Assembly (NCBI RefSeq): GCF_002556545.1
Contig: NZ_CP022685.1
Coordinates: 4,380,001-4,444,000, forward strand
Length of the DNA: 64,000 nt
Direction of reading: 5' to 3'
DNA from: Streptomyces formicae
GTDB taxonomy: Bacteria > Actinomycetota > Actinomycetes > Streptomycetales > Streptomycetaceae
Positions 8,236 through 16,017 of the stretch are shown here, piece after piece. Below the pieces are notes generated by a model. It searched no databases. It saw only the letters and a program-made list of their open reading frames with translations, and was not told the DNA's origin. The position numbers and the translations under genes are program-made. Position 1 is the first letter of the stretch. Each line of letters opens with the position of its first letter.

Positions 8236-8811
8236 ATGGCAGTAAGCCTGTCCAAGGGTGGCAACGTCTCGCTCACCAAGGAGGCTCCGGGCCTGACCGC
8301 CGTCACCGTGGGCCTCGGCTGGGACGTCCGCACCACCACTGGCACCGACTTCGACCTGGACGCCTCCGCGATCGCGGTGAACACGCAGGGCAAGGTCTTC
8401 TCGGACCAGCACTTCGTCTTCTTCAACAACAAGGCGACGCCGGACCAGACCATCGTCCACACCGGTGACAACGTCACGGGCGAGGGCGAGGGCGACGACG
8501 AGCAGATCAACGTGAACCTCGCGGGTCTGCCGGCCGACATCGAGAAGATCGTCTTCCCGGTCTCGATCTACGACGCCGAGAACCGCTCGCAGAACTTCGG
8601 CCAGGTCCGCAACGCGTTCATCCGCATCCTGAACCAGGCGGGCGGCGCCGAGATCGCGCGCTACGACCTCTCCGAGGACGCCGCCACCGAGACCGCCATG
8701 GTCTTCGGCGAGCTCTACCGCAACGGCGCGGAGTGGAAGTTCCGCGCCGTGGGCCAGGGCTACGCCTCGGGCCTCGTGGGCATCGCGCAGGACTTCGGCG
8801 TCAACGTCTGA
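8236..8811 (+). CDS. TerD-family calcium-binding stress protein
   Basis: The 191-residue protein begins [20 protein letters not shown] and contains the acidic calcium-site segments [18 protein letters not shown] and [14 protein letters not shown], as in the TerD/TerE/TerZ family. Streptomyces carry several such paralogues, linked to calcium signalling and development, and the tellurite name is historical. No tellurite-resistance operon surrounds it. The gene stands alone and is followed by a strong terminator. A 12-bp tandem repeat (CAGGGCCGGGAA, about 2.5 copies near 8071-8102) lies in its upstream region. Confidence 0.9.
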   Translation: MAVSLSKGGNVSLTKEAPGLTAVTVGLGWDVRTTTGTDFDLDASAIAVNTQGKVFSDQHFVFFNNKATPDQTIVHTGDNVTGEGEGDDEQINVNLAGLPADIEKIVFPVSIYDAENRSQNFGQVRNAFIRILNQAGGAEIARYDLSEDAATETAMVFGELYRNGAEWKFRAVGQGYASGLVGIAQDFGVNV

Positions 8812-8830
8812 GTTCGGCACGGCAGTTGAC

Positions 8831-8868
8831 AGAGCCCCTCGCGGGGAGCAGTTCCCGCGAGGGGCTCT
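8831..8868 (+). terminator. Terminator of the terD-like gene
   Basis: A 15-16 bp stem, AGAGCCCCTCGCGGGA with TCCCGCGAGGGGCTCT, has a loop of about 6 bases. It starts 19 bases after the stop codon. Confidence 0.85.
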
Positions 8869-8942
8869 GCCGTGTCACGCGGGCACGTGACGGAACGGGA
8901 GCTGCCCAACGAGCCGGGGAGCGCGGGCAGTTCAATGAGTTC

Positions 8943-9539
8943 ATGACCACCGTCGCGCTCTACCTCGCCCACCCCCGCCCCGGCAGCTTCAACCACGCGC
9001 TGGCCGACGCGGTCGCCGATGAACTGCGAGGACGCGGCTGCCGCGTCCTCGTGCACGACCTGTACGCCGAGGGCTTCGACCCGCTCCTGTCCGCCGACGC
9101 CACCGGCACGGTCGACGCCGCGCCGGACCCGGTGGACGACGGCATCGCCCCGCACCGCGCGGACCTCGCGGCCGCCGACGCCCTGGTCTTCGTCCACCCG
9201 AACTGGTGGGGCATGCCGCCCGCGATCCTGACGGGCTGGGTGCAGCGGGTGCTCGCGCCGGGCGTCGCGTACAAACTCCACACCGCCGACGGCGAGCCGG
9301 TCGGCCTGGTCAAGGCCGCCCGCGCCCTGGTCCTGAACACCTCGGACACCCCCGAGGACCGCGAGACCACGGAATTCGGCGACCCGCTCCAACGCGTCTG
9401 GGCATCCTGCGTCCTGCCGTACGTGGGCGTACCCGACGTCCGCAGGACGGTCTTCCGCACGGTGACGGACTCGACGCCCGCCGAACGCGAACAGTGGCTG
9501 ACCGAGGCCCGCGCGCAGGCGGCGGCACTCCTGCTCTGA
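8943..9539 (+). CDS. NAD(P)H quinone oxidoreductase, flavodoxin-like fold
   Basis: The 198-residue protein begins VALYLAHPRPGSFNHALADA, the flavin-binding loop of the NQO1/KefF/MdaB group. FVHPNWWGMPPAILTGWVQRVLAPGVAY is the conserved substrate-pocket region. It would reduce quinones or other electrophiles by two electrons with FMN or FAD. The start at ATG 8943 fits the family. A PadR regulator follows 84 bases downstream in the same direction, but it has its own operator, so control by PadR is not certain. Confidence 0.8.
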   Translation: MTTVALYLAHPRPGSFNHALADAVADELRGRGCRVLVHDLYAEGFDPLLSADATGTVDAAPDPVDDGIAPHRADLAAADALVFVHPNWWGMPPAILTGWVQRVLAPGVAYKLHTADGEPVGLVKAARALVLNTSDTPEDRETTEFGDPLQRVWASCVLPYVGVPDVRRTVFRTVTDSTPAEREQWLTEARAQAAALLL

Positions 9540-9575
9540 CGCACCACCCGGTCGACACGTCCCCCACCGCGGCGT

Positions 9576-9598
9576 ACTATTCTGAAAACTGGAATAGT
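9576..9598. promoter_or_regulatory. Candidate PadR operator
   Basis: A perfect 7-bp inverted repeat, ACTATTC and GAATAGT, is separated by 9 bases and centred 36 bases before the GTG of the padR-like gene. It is an A/T-rich island in G+C-rich DNA. PadR proteins commonly repress their own promoters through such dyads. Confidence 0.5.
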
Positions 9599-9622
9599 CC
9601 GGAATCCCGAAGAGAGGGTCTC

Positions 9623-9997
9623 GTGGCCGCCCCGCACACCCCATGGACACGCGCCGCACTGCCCCTGTGCCTGCTCGGCATCCTCGACAGCGAGCCGACG
9701 AGTTACGGGTACGCCCTGCTCGGGCGGCTCGCCGACGCGGGGCTCGACGGGGTTCGGCCCGCGACGCTCTATCCCGCTCTCACCCGCCTCGAAGAGGAAG
9801 GCGCCGTCGAGGTCGAGTGGGGTGCGGGCGAGGGCGGGCCCGGGCGGAAGTACTACCGGATCACCGCGGAGGGAAGGGCGAGGCTGCGGCGTGACCGGGC
9901 CGCCTGGGGGGACTTCTCCCGGACCGTCGCCACCCTCGTCGGTGAAGACGGCAAGCATCGCGAACACGGCGAACAGGAAGGGCAGGGGGACGCATGA
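9623..9997 (+). CDS. PadR-family transcriptional regulator
   Basis: The 124-residue winged-helix protein contains LCLLGILDSEPTSYGYALLGRL, VRPATLYPALTRLEEEGAVEVEW and RKYYRITAEGRARL, the successive helices and wing of PadR. The start is GTG 9623 behind AGAGAGGGT. Its stop overlaps the ATG of the next gene by 4 bases, so the two are co-translated. PadR regulators next to membrane proteins of this kind usually repress the pair in response to a ligand. No ligand is evident here. Confidence 0.88.
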   Translation: MAAPHTPWTRAALPLCLLGILDSEPTSYGYALLGRLADAGLDGVRPATLYPALTRLEEEGAVEVEWGAGEGGPGRKYYRITAEGRARLRRDRAAWGDFSRTVATLVGEDGKHREHGEQEGQGDA

Positions 9998-11049
9998 CCA
10001 AGGTCCGTGACAGCGCGCCCAGTTGGACGCGCGAGGACGACGAGGACTGGGCCGCCACCTTCGAGGTGCGGCTCGTCCTCGACCACGACGCCCCCGCCGG
10101 CCTCGCCGACGAGGTCCTCGCGGAGGCGCACGAGATCGTGGAGCAGGCGGGGCTGCCCGCCCGCGAGGTGCTCGGCGATCCCGGCGCCTACGCCCGCACC
10201 GTCGCCGCCGAACGCATCAGCGAGGAGCGCCGCGCCCGCAACGACGTGCACGGCATGTCGCCCGGCGAACGCGTCTCCGCATCGCTGTGCACGCTCGGCT
10301 TCGTCGGCGTCGTCCTCTGCCTCCTGTACTGGATCGAGGACGGGCTGTGGATCGAGGTGAGCTTGACCTCGGTCGTGGGCTGCACGACCGTCGCGCTCGC
10401 CGCCATGCTCATCGCCGTCGCGCTCATCGCCCGCGCCGCCGGGCGGATCCGGGGCATGTGGGCGTGGCTCGCGGGCACCGCCGTCACGGTGGCGGGAGGG
10501 GCCGCGCTCACCACGGCCGCGCCCGAGGGGCGACTGTTCGACGTGCCCGCGCCCGTGCTCGCACTCGCCGCCCTCGCCTGGACCGTCGGCGCCTACCTGT
10601 TCCCGGACACCACGATCGACCGCTGGTTCACGCCCGCCGCGCGGCCGGGCGACGCCGACGACGAGCGGTGGCTGGCCCGCCTGGAAGGGCTCCTTCGCGG
10701 GCGCCACGCCATGAAGGCCGCCGAGGCGCGCGGCCATGTGCGCGAGGTCCGTCAACACCTCGCGCACGCGGCGGACGGCGAGCGTGCCGAAGACGCCTTC
10801 GGCGACGTCGAGGTCTACGCGCTGCGCCTTGCGGAGGGTCCGCGCGCGCGACAGCGGCTCGCCCGGCGCAAGTTGTACGGCACCGCGGCCATGACCGTGC
10901 TCTTCGCGAGCCTCCTGATCGACCGGCTGCTCGACCCGGACGAGCGCACCTCCGCGTGGACACCGGTCTGGGTGGCCGTGTTCGGCTTCTGGCTCTGGAG
11001 CGTGTTCCGCGAGTGGCAGGCACTGCGGAAGGCGGAGGACCGCGGTTGA
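9994..11049 (+). CDS. Polytopic membrane protein coupled to PadR (HAAS-like)
   Basis: The 351-residue protein has a cytoplasmic N-terminal helical region (about 1-90) resembling the HAAS/DUF1700 signalling domains that pair with PadR. Hydrophobic helices follow near residues 98-115, 120-145, 152-172 and 178-205, then a soluble helical part, and two more helices near 290-310 and 315-335. No transporter or enzyme motif is recognisable. The 4-base overlap with padR and the lack of a separate ribosome site argue for one functional unit. The function is unknown. Confidence 0.65.
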   Translation: MTKVRDSAPSWTREDDEDWAATFEVRLVLDHDAPAGLADEVLAEAHEIVEQAGLPAREVLGDPGAYARTVAAERISEERRARNDVHGMSPGERVSASLCTLGFVGVVLCLLYWIEDGLWIEVSLTSVVGCTTVALAAMLIAVALIARAAGRIRGMWAWLAGTAVTVAGGAALTTAAPEGRLFDVPAPVLALAALAWTVGAYLFPDTTIDRWFTPAARPGDADDERWLARLEGLLRGRHAMKAAEARGHVREVRQHLAHAADGERAEDAFGDVEVYALRLAEGPRARQRLARRKLYGTAAMTVLFASLLIDRLLDPDERTSAWTPVWVAVFGFWLWSVFREWQALRKAEDRG

Positions 11050-11125
11050 CGCCGCGCAGGCCCTAGGGCCTGCCCGACCCCGCGACAGCGCCATGATCCG
11101 CCGGACAGGCCCTAGTCTGCGGCGC

Positions 11126-11641
11126 ATGATCCTCGAACCGCTCGCCGCCGTCGACGGGGCCCTGCCCGGTCACCTCCTCACCGAGGTGACCGGGCTCTAC
11201 GCGTCCAACCGTGAGTTCTTCGCGCTCAGCGGCGACTTCCCCGACCCCGACGACATCCGCATCGAGCAGGTGGCCAAGACGCTCGCCGACGAACTGGCGG
11301 AGCCGAGCGCCGAAGTGCTGCTCGCGCGCTCGCGCGGGGACCTCGTGGGGATCGCCCTCACCCTCGCCCGGCACCCCGACCCGACGGACCCCGACCCCTG
11401 GATCGGGCTGCTCATGGTCGACGCGAGGATCCAACGGGCCGGATTCGGGCGGGAGTTGACCGCACTCGTCGAGCAGAGGTTCCGGGACCAGGGGCGGGAC
11501 GCCGTACGGCTCGCCGTCCTTGAGAACAACCCGAAGGCGCTGCGGTTCTGGACCGCGCTCGGATACCTGGTCATCGGCCACCGCGAGGACCGCGCACGGC
11601 ACCGCCCCTGCGCGATCCTGCGCAAGCCGCTCAGCGACTAG
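11126..11641 (+). CDS. GNAT-family N-acetyltransferase
   Basis: The 171-residue protein has the acetyl-CoA loop in motif A, IGLLMVDARIQRAGFGRELTAL, followed by VLENNPKALRFWTALGY, a common GNAT C-terminal pattern. The start at ATG 11126 gives a normal N-terminus; 11 more in-frame codons back to 11093 look non-coding. The acceptor substrate is not deducible. It converges on the M1 peptidase gene with an 18-base gap. Confidence 0.8.
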   Translation: MILEPLAAVDGALPGHLLTEVTGLYASNREFFALSGDFPDPDDIRIEQVAKTLADELAEPSAEVLLARSRGDLVGIALTLARHPDPTDPDPWIGLLMVDARIQRAGFGRELTALVEQRFRDQGRDAVRLAVLENNPKALRFWTALGYLVIGHREDRARHRPCAILRKPLSD

Positions 11642-11659
11642 CGGCGCCCCCGGCCCGCG

Positions 11660-13093
11660 CTACGGCTTGTCCGGCTTGCCCTCCCCGTAGAGCCAGTCGC
11701 CCCAGATCGCCGCGACCTTCTTGCGCGCGGCGTCGCCGCCCGCGTGCTCCTCGACGTACTGCGTGAAGTCCTTGGTGTTCGCGTTGCCGTGCCGGTGGGT
11801 CTTCGCCCAGCCCTGCACGATGTCGTAGAACGTGTCGTCGCCGACGGCCTGGCGGATCTTGTGGATGATCATGCCGCCGCGCTCGTAGACGGGCGAGTCC
11901 GAGATGTGTTCGGCGCTCGTCGGCTTGGCGGGCGGGAAGGCCCAGACGGCGTCGTTGTCCTCGTCGTCCTCGAAGTAGTCGCCCTCGTAGAGCGCGTCGA
12001 AGGTCTCCTGCGCGCTGTCGCCGCCGTGGTCCTCCTCGTAGAGCCACTCCGCGTACGTCGCGAAGCCCTCGTTGAGCCACATGTCCTGCCACGTCTTGGG
12101 CGTGACGGAGTTGCCGAACCACTGGTGGGCCAGCTCGTGCACGACGAGTTCGGTCTCGGGAGCGCCGGGGTAGGTGGGGCGGGTCTGGGTCTCCAGGGCG
12201 TACTCCACGTCGTCCTCGCGGGCGACGATCGCGCCGGTCGAGGAGAACGGGTAGGGACCGAAGTTGTACTCCTCCCAGTCGATGATGTCCGGGATCTTCG
12301 CGAGGACCTTCTTGCTCGCCTTTGCCTCGTCCGGGGTGACCGCGGTGACGACGGGCAGCCCCGACTTCGTCGTGGAGGTCTTCATCTCGAAGTCCCCGAC
12401 GGCCACGGTCGCCAGGTAGCTGGCCATCGGTTCGGCGCTGTGCCAGGCGAAGGTGGTGCGGCCGTTCTTGGTCGACTCGCGGGTCAGCTCGCCGTTGGAG
12501 ACGGCCTTGAGGCCCTTGGGGACGGTGACCTCTATGTCGTAGGTGGCCTTGTCGCTGGGGTGGTGGTTGCCGGGGAACCACGCCATGGAGCCGTTCGGCT
12601 CGCCGAGCGCCAGCGCGCCGTCCTCCGTCTTCAGCCAGCCCTCCTTGGAACCGTCGCCGTCCGTGACGGTCTCGGGGGTGCCGGAGTAGCGGACGGTGGC
12701 GCGGAAGGTCTCGCCCCGGTCGAGGTCCTCCGCGGGGCGGACCCGCAACTCCTGGCCCGCGCGCTGGAACCGGGCGGCCTTGCCCTCGACGGTGACGCCG
12801 GAGACGTCCATGCCCTTGAGGTCGAGGTTGAAGGAGCTGAGGTTCTTGGTGGCGCGCGCGGTGATGTCGGCGGTGCCCGTCAGGTGCCGCGACTCGGGGT
12901 CGTAGCCGAGGGTCAGTCCGTAGTGGGCCACGTGGTAGCCGCCGTTGCCCTGCTTGGGGAAGTACGGATCGCGCAGACCGTCCGCCCCCGGGGTGCCGTC
13001 GACGCCCGCGCCGCTACAGGCGCTGACGGTGGCGAGCAGGGCGAGGGCACAGCTGACGGTGGCGGCTCGGACGGCCGGGGATCGCAGTTCCAC
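11660..13093 (-). CDS. M1-family zinc metallopeptidase, secreted lipoprotein
   Basis: The 477-residue protein has a signal peptide ending in the lipobox TVSAC (Cys near residue 26). An N-terminal beta-domain of the aminopeptidase N type follows (YDPESRHLTGTADITA). The thermolysin-like catalytic domain carries HELAHQWFG near residue 318 and, 18 residues after it, the third zinc ligand in WLNEGFATY. The GAMEN-like segment is replaced by VEYALETQ. It would trim peptides at the cell surface. It lacks the long C-terminal domain of full-size aminopeptidase N, as is usual for these short secreted forms. Confidence 0.88.
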   Translation of the reverse strand: MELRSPAVRAATVSCALALLATVSACSGAGVDGTPGADGLRDPYFPKQGNGGYHVAHYGLTLGYDPESRHLTGTADITARATKNLSSFNLDLKGMDVSGVTVEGKAARFQRAGQELRVRPAEDLDRGETFRATVRYSGTPETVTDGDGSKEGWLKTEDGALALGEPNGSMAWFPGNHHPSDKATYDIEVTVPKGLKAVSNGELTRESTKNGRTTFAWHSAEPMASYLATVAVGDFEMKTSTTKSGLPVVTAVTPDEAKASKKVLAKIPDIIDWEEYNFGPYPFSSTGAIVAREDDVEYALETQTRPTYPGAPETELVVHELAHQWFGNSVTPKTWQDMWLNEGFATYAEWLYEEDHGGDSAQETFDALYEGDYFEDDEDNDAVWAFPPAKPTSAEHISDSPVYERGGMIIHKIRQAVGDDTFYDIVQGWAKTHRHGNANTKDFTQYVEEHAGGDAARKKVAAIWGDWLYGEGKPDKP

Positions 13094-13168
13094 CGGATGA
13101 TCTTATGCGGCAAATGTTCGGTACGGGGAGGGTCGGTACGGGGACGGCAGGGGCCTCCCCGTACCGCC

Positions 13169-14341
13169 TCAGAGGACGGCGATGCCCAACGGCCGCTCTC
13201 CCGCGGCGAGTCGGTGCACCGTCCCCTTGCGTACGTCGACGACGGAGACGCCGTTCCAGAACCCGTCGCGGGTGAAGCCTCCGGTGACGTACGCGGTACG
13301 GCCGTCCGCCGACACCGCGACGTCCTCGTGCGGGCCCTCCAGCGGGATCACCCGCTCCTCGCCGTCCTCGGTCCGCACGGTCAGGGAAGGGCCCTCGTCC
13401 GTGTCCGGGTCGATGGGGCCGGTGCCGACCGCGAAGAGCGTGCCGTCGTCGGTGACCGTCACGCCGTGCTGATGCGTGTTGGCGGTCATCTTCTCCACCT
13501 CGTACGCGCCGGTGCGCGGATCGAGTACGACGAGCCGCTCGCCCTCGAAGGGCAGCAGCAGCCGTCCGTCGGACGGCCGTACGGCGGTGTAGTGCGGCTT
13601 GAGCCAGGAGCCGAGGCCGCCCTCGGTGCCGTAGGGGGCGACCTCGACGCGGCGCGGCTCCAGCGAGTCGGCGCGCACGACGGTGACGTCGAAGGAGTCG
13701 TGGTCGGTCGCGTAGACCTCGGCGCCGTCCCTGGACACGTCGACGTCGAAGGGCCGCCTGCCGACCGGCACGGTGTCGGTGACCTCGCGCTTGTCGGTGT
13801 CGATGACTTCCAGGACGCCCTTGGCGTCGGGCACGTTGACCCCGACGTAGACGTGCTCGCCGTCCGGCGCGAGGGCGATGCCCATGCCGCCGCCGCGGTA
13901 CTCGCCGGTCGTCGCGGGCCCGGTCTCCGTCTCGTACGGGATGCGGTCCACGCGCTCGCGGGCCTCGGTGTCGACGACGGCGACGCCCTCCGCGGTCGCC
14001 ACCCAGGCGCGGCCGTCGTCGCCGACGGTCAGTCCGTACGGCGCGGTGCCCACCTTCACCGACTCGACGGGTCCCTTCTCGGGGTCGACGAAGGTCACCG
14101 TGTCGGAGCCGAAGTCGGCGACCAGGAGGGTGCCTTCGGGGGTCTTGGACCCGGCGGGCAGCGTGGTGCTCGCGCGGGCGGGCTCCGGGCCGGACGGGGC
14201 GGGGCGGTCCTCCCCTGCGGCCCCGTCGGCCCCGGCGGCGCAGCCCGCGAGGACCGCGGCGGCCAGCGCGGCGGTGCTCGCGGCCAGGAGGGCCCGGCGC
14301 GGCGGCTTCACGCCCGTGGTGGCCCGGCGCGGCGTCTTCAC
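13169..14341 (-). CDS. YVTN/beta-propeller repeat lipoprotein
   Basis: The 390-residue protein starts at GTG 14341 and carries a signal sequence ending LAGC. The rest is a seven-bladed propeller of YncE type, with repeated blades such as GTLLVADFGSDTVTFVD, APYGLTVGDDGRAWVA and PFDVDVSRDGAEVYATD. Such proteins bind ligands or partner proteins outside the membrane; no enzymatic residues are evident. Its start overlaps the stop of the ankyrin gene upstream by 4 bases (GTGA), so the ankyrin protein and this lipoprotein form an operon. The function is unknown. Confidence 0.75.
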   Translation of the reverse strand: MKTPRRATTGVKPPRRALLAASTAALAAAVLAGCAAGADGAAGEDRPAPSGPEPARASTTLPAGSKTPEGTLLVADFGSDTVTFVDPEKGPVESVKVGTAPYGLTVGDDGRAWVATAEGVAVVDTEARERVDRIPYETETGPATTGEYRGGGMGIALAPDGEHVYVGVNVPDAKGVLEVIDTDKREVTDTVPVGRRPFDVDVSRDGAEVYATDHDSFDVTVVRADSLEPRRVEVAPYGTEGGLGSWLKPHYTAVRPSDGRLLLPFEGERLVVLDPRTGAYEVEKMTANTHQHGVTVTDDGTLFAVGTGPIDPDTDEGPSLTVRTEDGEERVIPLEGPHEDVAVSADGRTAYVTGGFTRDGFWNGVSVVDVRKGTVHRLAAGERPLGIAVL

Positions 14342-14940
14342 GACGCGGCCCTCAGCAGCCGAGCGATCTCCGTGAACCCGCGCCGCTCGGCGTGCGCGAG
14401 CGGGGTCGCGCCGTCCCGGTCGGCGAGTCCCGGCGTGGCGCCCGCGGCGAGGAGCAGCTCCACGATCTCCTGGTGGGCGCGGCCCCCGTCGCCGAGGATC
14501 ACCGCCTCCAACAGGGCGGTCCAGCCGAGGTCGTTGACGTGGTCGACGTCGCTGTCGGTGGCGCGCAGGACCTCCCGTACGTACGCGACGTGGCCGCGCT
14601 CCGACGCCGGGATCAGGGAGATGCCGCCGAAGCGGTTGCGCAGCTCCAGGTCGGGTCCCGCGGGCAGCAGCACGTGCAGCATGGCGACGCTGCCCGTCAC
14701 CCCGGTGACCAGCCAGGGGCTGTCGGCGCGGTGGTCCTGGGCGTTGACGTCGGCACCTGCGGCGACGAGCACCTTCGCGGCCTCGACGTGGTCGCCGACG
14801 GCGGCGAGCAGCAGCGCGCCGCGCAGCTCGGTGTCACGGGCCTCGATCCGCGCGCCCTCTGCCAGCGCCGCGGTCACTTCCTCGGCGTTCCCGGCCCGTG
14901 CGGCGTCGAGCAGCCGCCGGTCGGCAGCGGTGGTGTTCAT
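14338..14940 (-). CDS. Ankyrin-repeat protein
   Basis: The 200-residue protein is built of about five ankyrin repeats, for example LLDAARAGNAEEVTAALAEG, LLLAAVGDHVEAAKVLVAAG and TPLAHAERRGFTEIARLLRAA. It has no signal peptide and should be a cytoplasmic protein-binding scaffold. ATG 14940 is chosen for the GAGGAG nine bases upstream; the frame continues to 15123 without coding character. It is coupled to the propeller lipoprotein by overlapping stop and start codons. Confidence 0.85.
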   Translation of the reverse strand: MNTTAADRRLLDAARAGNAEEVTAALAEGARIEARDTELRGALLLAAVGDHVEAAKVLVAAGADVNAQDHRADSPWLVTGVTGSVAMLHVLLPAGPDLELRNRFGGISLIPASERGHVAYVREVLRATDSDVDHVNDLGWTALLEAVILGDGGRAHQEIVELLLAAGATPGLADRDGATPLAHAERRGFTEIARLLRAAS

Positions 14941-15049
14941 GGCGAATCTCCTCGTCGTGCGGGCCCCCGCGCGGACGGGCGCGGGGGCCGGGAACAACCT
15001 CAGCAGCATGCGATCAGCGGTCGGGCGCGGGTCAGCGGTCGGGCGCGGG

Positions 15050-15622
15050 TCAGCGGTTGAGCGCCGCCACGCCCGCCTTCGCGAACTTCTCGTCCAGGTC
15101 GCCGCTCGGGGCGCCCGCGACACCGATGCCCGCGACGGGCGCGCCCTTGGCGGTCACCGGGGCGCCGCCCGCGAGGAACAGGGTGCCGGGGATGTCCTTC
15201 AGGGTCGGGGCCTGCTCCAGGCGCTTGGTCAGCTCGGAGGTGGGCGCGTTCCAGGAGACGGCGGTGTACGCCTTCTTCACGGCCGACTCGGGCGACTGCG
15301 GGCCCGCGCCGTCGCCGCGCAGCTCGACGATGGTGTTGCCGTTGCGGTCCACGACGGCGACGGAGACGCGCTGGTTCTCCTTCTTCGCGGCGTCCAGGGT
15401 GGCCTGCGCGGCCTTGGTCGCGGCGGCGACGGTGAGGTGCGTGGACTGGGTCAGGTTCTTGTTGCCCGCGTCGGCGGTGACGGCGGCCTTGGTGACGGCG
15501 GCCTTGGTGGCGGCGTCCGGGGTACCGGCGGTGGCGGAGACGGCGCCGAAGGTACCGGCGCCGAGGACGGCGGCGGTGGCGGCGATCGTGAGGACGCGGG
15601 TGCGGCGGGAGAGCTTCTGCAT
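15050..15622 (-). CDS. hbpS: Secreted haem-binding protein HbpS (GlcG/HbpS family)
   Basis: The 190-residue protein has a Sec signal peptide (about 1-32, cut after VSATAG). The GlcG/HbpS domain follows, with LTVAAATKAAQATLDAAKKE, VSVAVVDRNGNTIVEL and the C-terminal GAPVAGIGVAGAPSGDLDEK. In S. reticuli, HbpS is an octameric extracellular protein that binds haem or iron and controls the SenS kinase under redox stress. Here senS and senR lie divergently next to it, the same partnership. The start at ATG 15622 sits behind AGGAG. It is read away from the kinase, and a 24-bp perfect palindrome lies between them. Confidence 0.87.
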   Translation of the reverse strand: MQKLSRRTRVLTIAATAAVLGAGTFGAVSATAGTPDAATKAAVTKAAVTADAGNKNLTQSTHLTVAAATKAAQATLDAAKKENQRVSVAVVDRNGNTIVELRGDGAGPQSPESAVKKAYTAVSWNAPTSELTKRLEQAPTLKDIPGTLFLAGGAPVTAKGAPVAGIGVAGAPSGDLDEKFAKAGVAALNR

Positions 15623-15752
15623 CGGGGGCTCCTGGGGTGAGGTGCTGGGAGAGGTTCGAGGGGTTCTTGCCTCTGCCCTCCATGCTGTGGCCGCATCCGG
15701 GCCCCACCCCTCGACGTACCGGCTGGCACCGGCGCGCGACTCGGCCGACACG

Positions 15753-15776
15753 GGGGTCAACCGATCGGTTGACCCC
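15753..15776. promoter_or_regulatory. 24-bp perfect palindrome between hbpS and senS
   Basis: The half-site GGGGTCAACCGA is followed directly by its exact complement in reverse, with no spacer. It lies 130 bases upstream of hbpS and about 240 bases upstream of the preferred senS start. Just beyond it, TTGTGG and CCACAA form a second looser dyad (15778-15800). It is a candidate SenR operator serving both directions. Confidence 0.55.
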
Positions 15777-15930
15777 TTTGTGGTCCCTGCGGGCCACAAT
15801 GAAGATGTCTGCCCAGTTCAGGGGCTGCCCTGCGGCGGTACGAGAGGTGGGTGCGCGTCACCGTACGAGGGGCCGTCACCCGTCGCCGGTACGCGAGGCG
15901 GCGGCACGGCGGACCGGCACGGCGCCTGTC

Positions 15931-16017
15931 GCCGTCGGCAGGAGCGGCGGACGCCAGTGCCGTCGGCAGGAGAGGCGGACGCCAGTCGCCGTCGGCACGA
16001 GAGGGAGACGCCCCAGT
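15931..16017 (+). repeat. Three tandem 28-30 bp repeats ending at the senS start codon
   Basis: Units lie at 15931-15958, 15959-15986 and 15988-16017. Each begins GCCGTCGGCA, carries a purine-rich GGAG/GAGAGG stretch and ends CAGT followed by G or C. The third copy supplies the ribosome site (GAGGGAG) and the GTG start of senS. The first two look like duplicated copies of the same start region. Confidence 0.7.

Noticed and set aside
11744..15640. A rightward open frame of about 1300 codons opposite the M1 peptidase, propeller, ankyrin and HbpS genes
   Set aside because: It is antisense to four genes with clear motifs and signal peptides, and its own translation has no recognisable domain.
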